Both the position numbers and the translations under genes were made by a program. The notes under the pieces were generated by a model that saw only the letters and a program-made list of their open reading frames with translations, had not been told where the DNA came from and ran no database searches. From Hevea brasiliensis (taxonomy: Eukaryota; Streptophyta; Magnoliopsida; Malpighiales; Euphorbiaceae), in NCBI RefSeq assembly GCF_030052815.1, contig NC_079505.1, positions 19,570,456 through 19,634,455 of the forward strand: 64,000 bases of DNA. The letters are read 5' to 3'. Shown here one piece after another: positions 10,418 through 20,896 of the stretch. How positions within the stretch are numbered: position 1 is the first letter of the stretch; every line of letters begins with the position of its first letter.

Positions 10418-10615
10418 GTGTGTTTGAGAATAACATTGGCTATTGAATCTATACTCAAAACTCGTAAATCAAATTGTGTTGATCTTAGTCCCAAGCTTTG
10501 GATGGTTTCTTCTAGGCTAAGGACCTGCATATTTAAATGGGTAGCTTGGAACTCATACCAAGATCTTTACCATTTGCTACTCCAAGCATTTGATGAGCTG
10601 AAGATACTTTCATGA
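10418..10615 (+). pseudogene. Gene B2, truncated copy of gene B
   Basis: The frame matches B1 through the KWVAWNSYQDLYHLLLQAFDEL module but stops after DELKILS, and the B1 C-terminal half with its hydrophobic tail is missing. The B1 start codon is GTG here, inside CCAAGGTGTG. After 10615 the sequence jumps to a second, incomplete copy of gene A (A2b). B2 was therefore cut at its 3' end when A2b was joined. A role as an exon of a spliced transcript cannot be excluded, but the lost tail argues for a relic. Confidence 0.65.
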
Positions 10616-10652
10616 AGTTCATTTTAGTTAGTAAAAAATTAATAGTTTTAGT

Positions 10653-10909
10653 CATCTCCTGATGGGCTCTCTGGCAATTGTGCAACTTGTTTGGATTCTT
10701 TTCCCATCTTTAGTGTGTTACTTTTGAGTTTATGGGTCTACATATTTATACGAGTAGCATGCAACTCATATCAAGACTTATGTCTATTAGTAGGTGAAGC
10801 ATTGCAGCACTTAAAGAATCTAGCTGAAGATGCAATCCATAGATTGGATAGGCTAGCTACAGTTGTTAGATATGACAGGAGTGAGTCACTAAATCAATTG
10901 TCTAGTTAG
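10653..10909 (+). pseudogene. A2b, 5'-truncated extra copy of gene A
   Basis: From about 10653 the DNA matches A2 again, starting around GGGCTCTCTGGCAATTGTG. It keeps the hydrophobic segment (VLLLSLWVY), the motif NSYQDLCLLVGEALQHLKNL and the helix, and runs to a stop at 10909 after an altered C-terminus. The N-terminal third is absent and no in-frame ATG remains. The DNA after its stop (ACTAAATCAATTGTCTAGTTA) is itself doubled at about 10888-10936 and matches the 3' flank of A1 and A2. This is an unequal-exchange product between A copies. Confidence 0.7.
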
Positions 10910-11036
10910 AGTCACTAAATCAATTGTCTAGTTAAGTATATCATTCAAGTAAATCAATTTTATCTTTTCAATTTTAGATGTCTCTACAAAATATTGCAGA
11001 ATTTTTTATAGAGCGTTCATTATTTTCAATACACAA

Positions 11037-11037
<1 letters not shown>

Positions 11038-11073
<36 letters not shown>
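11038..11073. repeat. (AAT)n microsatellite at the end of the LINE-like insertion
   Basis: About 12 repeats of AAT. On the minus strand this is a (TTA)n tail immediately after the LINE-like relic and marks the boundary with unit 2 DNA. Simple-repeat tails are usual for plant LINEs. Confidence 0.9.
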
Positions 11074-11888
11074 GTACACATAGCAAGCTTGAGCTAGCAA
11101 CAAAACAAAATTAGATAAAAGTCAAAACAAAGCACACACTGGTCAAAGAGAAAGACCAAGTAATCAATGACAAGATAACAGCAAAGGTAACAAAACTCAA
11201 CACCATAACTGAAAGACACGGTAGATGTATCTTAACTTCCTCAAGAAAACAAGTTGGCTTAGCCCACAAAAACAACAGCCAAGATGTGATTCTCCTGAGA
11301 GAAAAAAAATTACACTGGACCTTGAACAATTGAACCAGCAAGAAGCAAGAACACTTCGCGAAGAGAACTGGAACCCACAAAGCATGAGGACAATCAACCA
11401 ATAGAACTCCTTAAGGCTCTAAAAACCAGAGAACATGAGTGAAAATGCGCAGAAACATTCAAGCTTGCCTCAAATCAGAACTAGATATTCCAACAGACAT
11501 ATCCCAACAAAGAAGAAATAAAGTAAATAAAATTGAGGAAACTTGAGGAAAAGAATCACCACTCAACATACATTAAAAAAAAAAAAAAAAAAAATTCCAC
11601 AACCGATTTTACTACTCCAACACCAATTAGAAGACTCAAATGTAACACGTTAAAAACACCTCAAATAAGTCAGTTTCAAAAAGCCCAAGAATCAAAATAA
11701 TAATAATAATAATAAAGAGACCAGCAGCACCCAATGACAGAGCAAATCAAATTGCAGCATTAGAGCGATGAACCTGATAAGATTTAATCTGATTTAAGAA
11801 AAATAACAATGTCGCCTCATTCGATTCAGAATTTGTCAAACCCAGTTCCTTCCCAATCCCCAACATAGTTGCTTCAGAATTTACATCC
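11074..11888 (-). pseudogene. 3' part of a LINE-like coding relic (ORF1-like), left of the copia insertion
   Basis: On the minus strand, reading from 11888 downwards, a frame continues from the other side of the copia insertion: NSEATMLGIGKELGLTNSES..., ending after about 40 codons. The wording around GKELGLT resembles C-terminal parts of plant LINE ORF1 proteins. Below it is hydrophobic low-complexity coding (11111-11401) and then the (TTA)n tail. Unit 1 and unit 3 lack this DNA, so it is an insertion into unit 2. The LINE assignment is an inference from the tail, position and weak motif resemblance. An unrelated host gene relic is the alternative. Confidence 0.4.
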
Positions 11889-12066
11889 TGTTATGGAAAG
11901 TCAATCACTATATTATTTCTCTGTATATTCTGTATTCTATATTCCTATTTAGGATTTCTTATTTAGGATTTCTTCCTAATTAGTAGAACACAATTATAGG
12001 AATCAATTGTATATATATACCCATGTACAGATTAATTAAAATTAAGGAGAATCATCTCTTTCTATA
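11889..12066 (+). repeat. 5' LTR of the copia element
   Basis: This LTR starts TGTTATGG and ends TTTCTATA; the 3' copy ends TTTCTACA, so the CA terminus was lost here by one C-to-T change. It contains the doubled segment TTTAGGATTTCTTA and a TATA-like run GTATATATATACCC (about 12009-12022) that is the likely promoter. The next base starts the PBS. Confidence 0.95.
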
Positions 12067-12078
12067 TGGTATCAGAGC
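12067..12078 (+). other. Primer-binding site, initiator-Met tRNA type
   Basis: TGGTATCAGAGC directly follows the 5' LTR. This is the usual minus-strand primer site of plant copia and gypsy elements. Confidence 0.95.
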
Positions 12079-12360
12079 AGGTCATCAATCCAGGGTGACT
12101 ATTTGTTCTCACCACCTAGCTCAGGAGAGACCTTGGCCGCCGATCGGCCGTTTCGACCCCGATCAACATCGCCGGCGTCACCTCAACCCCCTCATTCCAC
12201 CACAGTGTCTTTGTTGCACGATCGATTACACCATTAAAGGACTTCTGAGGTTTGGCTCTCAAATCCTATTTTGGTATTTGCTTGATTTGTGATTTTGGGT
12301 TATTTTGCTGCTATAAGCACTTTGGATTAGTGTTTCAGTTAGTTTTCTTTGTCTCAACAA

Positions 12361-13715
12361 ATGGCAGACAATAAGAATGTTATTTCTGATGTGATTCCGA
12401 TGATGACTAAGATCACGAAATACAAACTTAATGGTTCGAATTACCTGGAGTGGAGTAAGACTGTTAGGGTCTATTTGTGTAGCATTGATAAGGATGATCA
12501 CCTTACTAAAGATCCACCCACTGATGATACACGACAAACTTGGCTAAGGGAGGATGCTCGGTTGTTTTTGCAGCTTTGGAACTCGATTCACAGTGAGGTA
12601 ATTAGTTTAATTAATCACTGTGAATTTGTTAAGGAATTGATGGATTACTTAGATTTTCTGTATTCTGATAAAGGGAATATCTCTCGTATTTATGATGTTT
12701 GTAAGGCATTCTACCGTGCTGAGAAAGAGGATAAGTCTCTCACGGCTTATTTTATGGATTTTAAATGGGTATATAAGGAACTTAATGTATTATTGCCTTT
12801 TAGTCCTGATGTGAAAGTTCGCAGGCCCAACGGGAGCAACTGACTGTTATGAGTTTTCTTGCAGGCCTTCCTTCAGAGTATGAGACTGCTAAATCTTATA
12901 TTCTTTTCAGTTCTGAGATTTCCTCTTTGTATGAAACGTTCACACGGGTCCTTCATACAGAGAGTACCCAATCTTCACAGTCTGCCAGTAGTGCTCTTAT
13001 TAGCCATAATTCAAATGGACAACAGGGTAATAGAAGAGGAAGTAGAGAAGGAATTACAGGCAACAGAAGTAATCAGCGTAATGGAGAGGCTAGTTCTAAT
13101 CAGGACTCAAGAGGAGTCATTTGTTATTATTGCCATGAGCCTGGCCATACAAAATATAATTGTCCGCAACTTCAGAGGAAAAATCAGCGATCACAGATGG
13201 CAAACATGGGAGCAGAGAATTCTACAGTATCTTCCTCTGAGAAAACTATTTTGGTATTTGCAGAGGATTTTGCACAATTTTCCCAGTATCAAGCATCTCT
13301 AAAGCCTACCAGTTTCCCTATCACTGCGATCGCTGAGTCAGGTAAATCCACTACATGCTTTGTGTCTTCCTTATCCAAATGGGTTATTGATTCTGGTGCG
13401 ACAGATCACATGATAGGTAATTCTAGTCTTCTATCTGCTTTTCAGTTTAATCTCACTTCTTCTACTGTTACTTTAGCTGATGGTTCTACTTCTTGTGTCA
13501 TGGGTTCTGGAACTACGAATCCGACTTCGTCAATTTCTTTGTCTTCTATTTTGTGTCTGCCAAAATTCTCTTTTAATCTACTTTCTGTTAGTAAACTTAT
13601 TCGTACCTTAAATTGTTCTGTTTCCTTTTTTTTCCTGACTAGTATTTGTTTCAGGATCTTAAGACGAAGCAGATTATTGGTAGATGACGCGAGTCAGGTG
13701 GTCTCTACATTCTGA
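12361..13715 (+). pseudogene. Copia gag and protease, frameshifted
   Basis: The gag begins at the ATG at 12361 (MADNK) and has the copia gag-like domain with LNGSNYLEWSKTVRVYL near residue 25. The frame breaks at about 12835 and continues from 12849 (MSFLAGLPSEYE). A CCHC zinc knuckle CYYCHEPGHTKYNC lies at about 13120-13163. The aspartic protease site WVIDSGATDHM lies at about 13380-13412. The frame ends at 13715 and homology continues in another frame. The gag would coat the RNA and form the particle; the protease would cut the polyprotein. The frame break means this copy cannot make an intact product. Confidence 0.9.
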
Positions 13716-14646
13716 AAAATCATGTACCGAGGTCGCTTGTTTGCTCCAGTACCTTAACACCTCTTGAAGCTCATTGTAGATTGGGTCATCCTTCTTTGTC
13801 TACCATGAAGAAGCTGTGTCCTCAATTTCAGTCTTTATCAGTACTAGAATGTGAGTCGTGTCAGTTTGCAAAACATCATCGTTTGCCTTCTGTGTCTAGA
13901 GTCAATAAACGGGCTTCATCCCCTTTTGAGTTAGTTCATTCTGATGTTTAGGGTCCTTGTTCTGTTACCTCTAAAACTAGATTTCATTATTTTGTTACTT
14001 TTGTTGATGATTACTCTCGTGTTACCTGGTTATATTTAATGAAGAATCATTCTGAGTTGTTTTCTATCTTTTGTGCCTTTTGTAATGAAATCAAAACTCA
14101 ATTTAATATTTTTGTGCACATATTAAGAAGTGACAATGCCAAAGAATACTTTTTAGCACAATTTTAGTCTTATATGACACAAAATGGCATTCTTCATCAG
14201 TCTTCCTGTGTGAATACCCCATCCCAAAATGGCGTGGCCGAAAGAAAAAATTAGCATCTTCTTGAGGTAACTCGTGCTCTTCTTTTTCAGATGAAAGTTC
14301 CTACACACTTTTGGGCGGATGCAGTTTCTACGGCATGTTTTTTTATTAATTGTATGCCGTCTTCTGTCCTTAATGGGGATATTCCTTATACTGCTTTGTT
14401 TCCTACAAAATCTTTGTTCCCTATTGAACCCCGTATTTTTTGTTGTACCTGTTTTATGCGTGATGTTTGTCCACAGGTTACTAAATTGGATCCAAAATCT
14501 CTCAAATGTGTCTTCCTTGGGTACTCCCGGCTCCAAAAAGGGTACCGTTGTTTCTCTTCTACTCTTAATCGTTATCTTGTTTCTGCAAATGTCACATTTT
14601 TTGAGTCCACTCCATTTTTTCCTCAATCATCTGTGTATAAGAGTTA
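13716..14646 (+). pseudogene. Copia integrase, with several nonsense codons
   Basis: The pre-integrase region shows HCRLGHPSLSTMKKL followed by a C..C pair (ESCQFAKHH), giving the HHCC zinc site. The catalytic core follows, with the first acidic residue in HSDV, then LRSDNAKEYF for the second. Stops interrupt it at about 13949 (TAG where Trp is usual), 14167 (TAG) and 14252. The last part, 14291-14646, is open and holds the copia-typical FWADAVSTA and the GYS segment near KCVFLGYS. Its role would be insertion of the cDNA into the genome; it cannot be functional here. Confidence 0.85.
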
Positions 14647-15013
14647 GGGGGAGGAGGATGATCTCTTAATATATACTATCCAACCAATGTCTAGTCCTCT
14701 CCCACAGCTTGTTCCTTCTATCTCTAGACCTACTCAACCTCCCGTTGTTTATGTTTATTCGAGAAGATTGGAAATTCCTGACTCAGATCCTCCACCAGCT
14801 ACTTCGTTGGGAGATCCTGTACCTCATACTGATCATGATTCTGATATAGACTTACCCATTGCTCTTCGTAAATGTTCATATACTTACCCTATCTCTTCTT
14901 TGGTTTCTTATAATCAATTGTCTTCTTGTTCTCGGTGTTTTGTTACTTCTTTAGACTCTGTTCCTATCTCTAATCGTTGATGAGGCCTTTGTCTCATCTG
15001 GCGGTGTGATGCT
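14647..15013 (+). other. Copia integrase-RT linker
   Basis: A Ser/Pro-rich frame at 14687-14980 (PPVVYVYSRR, then PIALRKC) is the variable spacer between integrase and RT in copia polyproteins. It is separated from both by stops. Confidence 0.6.
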
Positions 15014-15880
15014 ATGAAAGAGGAAATGGAGGCTTTAGATGCTAATGTTACATGGGAACTGTTGCCTTTGCCCACTGGTAAGAAAGCTATTAGTTGCAAA
15101 TGGGTATTTATAGTAAAGGTAAATCCTGATGGTTCCGTGGCTAGGTTAAAAGCATGCCTTGTAGCGAAAGGATATGCTCAGACATATGGGGTTGATTACT
15201 CTGACACTTTTTCTCCTGTAGCTAAACTTACTTCTATTCGCTTGTTTATCTCTTTAGTAGCTACATATGATTGGCCCCTGCATCAATTGGATATCAAGAA
15301 TGATTTCCTTCATGGTGATCTTCAGGAGGAGGTGTATATGGAGCCACCACCTGGGTTTGTTGCTCAGGGGGAGTTGGGTAAAGTTTGTAGGCTTCGGAAG
15401 TCTCTTTATGGCTTGAAACAAAGTCCTAGGGCATGGTTTGGGAGATTCAGTGAAGCAGTACAGGAATTTGGCATGCAAAAGAGTAAGTGTGATCACTCAG
15501 TATTTTATAGGCAATCTGAGGCTGGTCTAATTCTCCTGGTAGTCTATGTGGATGACATTGTCATCACTGGGAGTGACTCTGCAGGTATTTCATCTCTTAA
15601 AACCTTCCTCCAAACCCAATTTCAGACCAAAGACTTGGGATTGTTAAAGTATTTCTTGGGTATCGAAGTTATGAGAAGTAAGAAAGGTATTTTCTTGTCT
15701 CAAAGAAAATATCTCCTCGATCTATTGACAGAGACAGGAAAATTAGGTGCTAAGCCTTGTAGTGCACCAATGACTCCAACTTTACAACTGTTAGCAGGGG
15801 ATAGTGAGTTGTTTGAAGATCAGAGAGAATCTGAGGAGATTGGTAGGAAAATTGAACTACCTTACAGTCATTCATCCTGA
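15014..15880 (+). pseudogene. Copia reverse transcriptase domain
   Basis: This is an uninterrupted 288-codon segment of the copia RT: opening AMKEEMEAL, the conserved ARLKACLVAKGY, DYSDTFSPVAKL, then the catalytic YVDDIVITG at about 15546-15572 and GLLKYFLGIEV downstream. The catalytic Asp pair is present, so this is the best-preserved part of the element. The frame breaks near 15855 and the match continues in the frame of 15804-16028. One unusual residue is Asn for the common Ala or Ser in LDIKNDFLHG. Confidence 0.9.
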
Positions 15881-16410
15881 CATTGCTTATGCCGTTAGTG
15901 TGGTAAGTCAGTTTTTGTCTTCCCCACCTATTGCTCATTGGGAAGCCTTGGAACAAATCTTGTGTTATCTGAAGGGCGCTCCAGGAAGAGGTTTCCTATA
16001 TGGTAAGCATGGGCATTTGAATGTTTAATGTTGAATTTTGACTGGGCAGGATCTAAGGTTGACAGGAGGACAACTCTTTGGATATGCGTTTTGTTGGAAG
16101 AAATTTGGTGTCTTGGAGAAGCAAGAAGCGAGTGTAGTTTCTCGATCTAGTCTTTGAATCCGAATACAGAGCCATGGCACAATCAGTATGTGAGGTAATG
16201 TGGATACTTCAATTACTAGATGAGACAGGTTTTAAGACCTCCCTGCCTGCGAAATTGTGGTGTGATAATCAAGCTGCTCTCCATATTGCTTCTAATCTGG
16301 TATTTCATGAGCGAACCAAACATATTGAGATTGATTGTCACTTTATTCGTGAAAAGATTCAACAACAGATCATCTCAACAGGACACATCAAAACTGGAGA
16401 GTAGTTAGGA
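15866..16410 (+). pseudogene. Copia RT end and RNase H domain
   Basis: The frame GKLNYLTVIHPDIAYAVSVV continues the RT thumb. After a break at about 16026 the RNase H follows, with LWCDNQAALHIASN at about 16254-16296 and the H residue in RTKHIEIDCHFIREKI. A TAG at 16402 replaces the Gln codon expected in the closing motif before GDIFTKAL. The domain would degrade the RNA strand of the hybrid. Confidence 0.85.
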
Positions 16411-16490
16411 GATATTTTCACAAAAGCTCTGAATGGAGCTAGGATTGACTACATTTGTAACAAGTTGGGCATGATTAACATCTATGCTCC

Positions 16491-16504
16491 AACTTGAGGG
16501 GGAG
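16491..16504 (+). other. Polypurine tract of the copia element
   Basis: The run CTTGAGGGGGAG just before the 3' LTR is the plus-strand primer site typical of copia elements. Confidence 0.85.
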
Positions 16505-16682
16505 TGTTATGGAAAGTCAATTACTATATTATTTCTCTGTATATTCTGTATTCTGTATTCCTATTTAGGATTTCTTATTTAGGATTTCTTCCTAATTAGT
16601 AGAACACAATTATAGGAATCAATTGTATATATATACCCATGTACAGATTAATTAAAATTAAGGAGAATCATCTCTTTCTACA
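16505..16682 (+). repeat. 3' LTR of the copia element
   Basis: It has the same length as the 5' LTR and three substitutions relative to it (positions equivalent to 11906, 11939 and 12065). It keeps the canonical CA end. The target-site repeat CGTCC follows. Confidence 0.95.
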
Positions 16683-17660
16683 CGTCCAAACCCCCATCAT
16701 CTCGAGAAGTTTGGTCCTTTGCATGTCTAAGAATAACCCAACAGATGTCACTCTTGTCCAGTTGTTCAGTCAGACAATTTCCACATTCGATTTGAGGGAG
16801 ACATCAGTAGAACTACTTCCACCTTCTCGATTGGTCCTACCCATTTTAATTTGTTTCTGTCCCTTCTTGCCTCCCCTGTTCAATTTGGGAGAGAAATCTA
16901 GCAAATCAAAGAGAAGCTTACGCTTGCCCCCTTGCTTGAGGATTCTAGAGGCTCAAGTTTTGAAAGGAAGCATACCCTCGTTTTTATCAGCTGAAATGGA
17001 TGAGTTTTTGTCAATTGAAATGGATGTTGGTAAGAGAGGCTCGCCCGAAATTTCATGTCTAGATATTCTTCATGATTTGGGCTGTTATAAGGGATGAGAT
17101 CCGAGTTTTGATTAGAAGCCCGTTATATTGTGAAAGCTCATTAGCCATGGGCTCCTTATTAGTAGCCCAACCATTACTCTGCAGCTCACAATCTTCCGAA
17201 TTAAGGGGAGGTGGAAGAGTGAGTCTCATAATTGTTATGGTTCTCCAAAAGCTCAAGTGAGATATCCAGTAAGACACCAGTAGGGACCCCATCATACTAG
17301 TTACAAATAGGATGAAGGCCATGTAGCAGCTCTCCACTATTAGAAGCCTCAAAATAATCTCCCGTTAATAAAGAATCAGATGATTTGGCCTCACTCACTT
17401 GGTGACTCGAAATATTAGACTCGTTATTCTTGAGTGTTGCCATTGATGAAATCTGTTTCAGGGAATGAATTCTCGCTCGAGGAACTCACCATTGGTGACA
17501 TATTAGAGGTGATGAGAGCTTCACTGCAATTGTCTTCAATAGCCATCATAGGAAATTTAGAGTTTCCCATATATATTCAGAGATGAGGTTGATATAAGCA
17601 CTCTTGCAATATTTAGTCTATCCAAATGTTGTTCAAATATTTTAGAATCCCAGTGCTGCG
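16683..17660 (-). pseudogene. 5' part of the LINE-like coding relic, right of the copia insertion
   Basis: On the minus strand there is a start at 17545 (MAIEDNCSEALITSNM), broken within 45 codons by TAA. Further stretches of coding appearance follow (17059-17352), then a basic segment GGKKGQKQIKMGRTN and the end WVILRHAKDQTSRDDGGLD. With the copia and one target repeat removed, the last part reads straight on into NSEATMLGIGKELGLT at 11888, in one frame without a stop. This is direct evidence for a single ancestral reading frame. It is absent from units 1 and 3. The upstream boundary near 17660 is placed by where the unit 2 match resumes. Confidence 0.45.
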
Positions 17661-17664
17661 GAAA

Positions 17665-18735
17665 GTTTTCTCTCTTTTAAATGACTCTCAAATAGAAAAT
17701 GTTTCAATTATGCAACAACATAAAATTACAGAATACAAAGACTTATATTGAGCCGGTTGGCAACCAAAAAACTAACAAGCAATGTGATTGTTAGAACAAA
17801 TTAGTCTTAGAACTCTTCATCGACATTACCTGCATATAAATTTTGAGATCTCTTTATAACCTTTTAGATTATCTGATCTCAATAATTTTATAATATGAAA
17901 ATATTTACAAGTTTTGGATATTGATGCAGATTTAATATCTAACAGAGTTGAATGACAAAAAAATGTCGATACAACACGACACCAATTAATTCAGAATTAA
18001 GATTTAGTTATTATTTATCTGTGTTTATAGTTTTGAGGTTGTTCTTGAATTTGTCACACATTATTAGACTCCCACTCATTTTCTTTGTCATTAACTCTTC
18101 ATAATCTCTTAAGTGTTTGTACTCTTATAGGGCTTGCATTTCTAACACTAATCAAAGTTATTTGAGCTCTTTCAATGGACTAGGTCCAACCTATGAAAAA
18201 TAAGGATTGCCATTAGAAATTGCCTTGAAAATCTGGGAATTGGGGCTAGAGTTATAGCCTTACCAAATCCTTGTGTGGCTTTGGCTTATAACAGATGGGC
18301 TTATTAAAAAATATTGGAAAAATTATTATTTAATTTTTCCATTTTAACAAATCTTACTATTTAGTTTTTAAAAAAATATATATTAGTTTATTGTTATATT
18401 TTTGTTTCGTCTATTATCTAGTCTTTTTTTTCCAGTTTAAATCAAGATTTTTTGTCCGTCAATGTATTTAAAAGAAAGAAATTACTATTATAAGAATTAA
18501 ATAGTTCAAAAACTTATAAAATAGAGTGACTATATAATTGTATTTTCAAAATTACAAGGACTGAATAAAATTTAAACTAATGCCTGAAATGACCAGAGGG
18601 ACCAAAAAGTAAACAAAACAAAAATATAGAGCCTAATCCTAAAGACTATTGTATAAAATCTTTTTGGTAGAAGGAAGCTTATTGAAAATCCTATTGTCTA
18701 TGTGCCATGTGGCTTCTTTTAATAATATATTGGTT
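17665..18735. repeat. Resumed unit 2 tail, non-coding
   Basis: The sequence matches unit 1 (about 1160-2150) and unit 3 (about 59745-60690), including AATACAAAGACT and the stretch AAATTACA.GG.CTGAATAAAATT. It holds no open gene. The middle part resembles worn intergenic repeats shared by all three units. Confidence 0.75.
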
Positions 18736-19858
18736 TAACTTTGCTTTGAACCTTAAACTCTTAACTTTTTGCCATCATTGATTCAATAATAAGACCAGAT
18801 TTAAAAACTGTATTTTAAATTAAAAATGTTTTGAGGGTAGTGGGTTATGTGATGTGGGATTGTCAAACTTATAGATCTTATTTTATGCACCCTAATCAAG
18901 ATTATTATTTGATTAATTAATTTTTATATTTAAAAAATATTTGGACGTTAAAATTCAAATTCTTTTAGCTTAAAAAATTATATGAAATGGGCGTAAAGAA
19001 TCAAACATGATGTTTTTTTGTATTGGAAATAGACAAAATGGTGGGTTTAAACCTTTTGTTGTTCTGTTGCTCTCCATCATAAAATTTCTAGAAATAACTC
19101 CTAACAAATTATTTACACCTTTGAACTACTCTTAGATTTTAAAATTAAAAAGTGAATTATCGCTCCATATGATTTTCTTCCATTCTTACCTACGTGAGAT
19201 AGTCGGAGCTTTGTTTAGTTTGTAGAATTAAATAACATGGAAATTAAATATTCTATAGATTAGCTATTAGTCACTAAATTTGTAATTCAGAAGAATATAT
19301 ATCCTATCCAATAACAATGTTTTTTTTTTTAAACAACAGAAAGATAATAATTATTGCATATTAAAAGTTTTGATAAAAATATTAAAAACAACGAAATAAC
19401 TATTTCTTGATATTATTTCCATCTTGTCATATGCTATTTCATAAACCAAACAGAGCAGAGTAAAATAACTTATCTACATATCCCACTAATGATCAAGGCC
19501 TTGTATAGTAATATTAGTGTTGTTAGCTGTCAATTATTTTACCAGTTGTTAGTTATTAGATATTAGTGATTTAAAGCAAAAGTATTCAATTAAAATGACT
19601 GTTGAATTAGTTAGTAAATGTAAAAATAATGATATCATCTCATTGACTTTAGTCAAATCACTCACTCAACCTCTAAAATCTAGGAAGAGTAATTTTTCAT
19701 GAATCACCCCCTTAACCTCTAAGAGCAAGTATAAACACTATGCCACTGAACAATATATATAAGAGAAGAGTTAAAATACTAAATACCACCTTAAAAGTTA
19801 TTGCCAATCAAGACTTTAAAGTAACCAAACTACATAGAGCATGAAAGAGGCTGCAAAT
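18736..19858. other. Intergenic, no gene seen
   Basis: AT-rich DNA with no coherent frame on either strand. Unit 2 homology stops before this stretch. Confidence 0.5.
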
Positions 19859-20677
19859 TAGGGGTTCGTAGTTTTCGATTCTAATTAAATTGAACTGAAT
19901 TAATTCGAAATTTGTCTATTTTTTCATTATTGATTTTGATTTTGTTCATTTTTTAAGAAGTTTCAATTAATCGATTTGGTTTAATTTATTTGATCAAAAG
20001 ATCCAACTAACTAAACCGACTAAAATTTAAAACCCATAAGGGAGCTTAAGCCTAAGTGTTAACCCATATATAGTCCCATGTTTGCACAACCTCAATAGGC
20101 CTTGCCATGGTGTTAAGTCTCCATCTTCAGTTGAATCAGTTGTTCTACTCTATAGACTTCTATTTGCCTCCCTCACCCACCCTCGACCTTCGCTCTTAAC
20201 TCTTTGTCTACATCCAGTTGCCTCATTCCGTCCTGGTCAGCCATCTTACCGCTTCCCTCACACTCACTCTATCTGTCTCATCGTTGTCCCCCACTGTCTC
20301 TATCTGTCTCTTCAACACTTGGCCTCCTTCACCCACGCTCTCTATTTGTCTCACCCTTGTTTGCTTGCTCTATCTCACCCCTGCCCCTTGGTCTTTGTCT
20401 CGTCAACGTCGTCTAGTCTCCCTCCCTCTCTTGACGATTCCTTTGTCATTTGGTCTAAGTTTCAATGGATTGTGATTATTGGGTTTTGTTCAACTATTGA
20501 CACTAAACAACAACGTTTTGTGATTTTTGGCTCGATTAAAAAAATGATGAATTAAACCGAACTGAACCAATTTGATTCAGTTTGATTCAATTCTACCATT
20601 GACTTTCATTTCATAAGATTTTGATACAGATCAATTAGGTTTGGTTTGGAACCGAACATATCAATTGTACACCCCTA
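19859..20677 (-). mobile_element. Possible hAT-like non-autonomous element with a pyrimidine-rich core
   Basis: The ends read TAGGGGTTCGTAG on the left and, in reverse complement, TAGGGGTGTACAATTG on the right. They enclose sequence dense in TTCGGTT-type and AACCGAA-type words, a pattern seen at ends of plant hAT elements. The core at 20140-20440 is strongly biased to C and T and gives an open frame (20082-20555) of Pro/Ser/Leu/His composition that I do not consider a gene. The flanking octamers CTGCAAAT and TTTGCAAT match only partly, so the target duplication is unproven. Confidence 0.35.
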
Positions 20678-20896
20678 TTTGCAATTATTTTGATTGTCTT
20701 CATCTTATAGTATCAACAATAAAACCGATGAGGAATTGAAATCTCTTGTATAAAACCAAGTACCAAGAACTTGATGTACTTGATATTCATTTACAAAAAT
20801 GGGGGGATTGAGTACTTGAAGATCTTGCCTAAGTTTGTGAGTGCATGATTGTACTTGATACTGAACATGAAACTTGTGATTAAGGCATTAGGACAC

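Larger units (their letters stand above)
11889..16682 (+). mobile_element. Ty1-copia LTR retrotransposon, complete in structure, coding region broken
   Basis: The element has two 178-bp LTRs (11889-12066, 16505-16682) that differ at only three positions by my reading, a Met-initiator primer-binding site, a polypurine tract and gag, protease, integrase, reverse transcriptase and RNase H in copia order. Flanking pentamers CATCC (11884-11888) and CGTCC (16683-16687) are a target-site duplication with one change. Frameshifts at about 12835, 13715 and 15880 and several nonsense codons make it non-autonomous. It is inserted in the minus-strand LINE-like relic. Confidence 0.95.
5640..18735. repeat. 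Segmental duplication unit 2, interrupted by insertions
   Basis: Positions about 5640-5800 match about 54900-55075 in unit 3 (CCCATCTCCTTCTC, then the CTGAAAGAATACTATCA or TTGAAAGAATACTATCA landmark). The match continues through 8690-11037 and resumes at about 17665-18735 after 6.6 kb of inserted LINE-like and copia DNA. It ends near TGTGGCTTCTTTTA (about 18710), where unit 1 and unit 3 continue into the tail block and this unit does not. Unit-specific differences are the foldback at 6975-7245, the gene fragment A2b and the insertions. Confidence 0.8.

Noticed and set aside
20082..20555. 157-codon Pro/Leu/Ser/His-rich frame
   Set aside because: Three overlapping frames are open in the same C/T-rich tract, which is a composition effect; no domain is visible.
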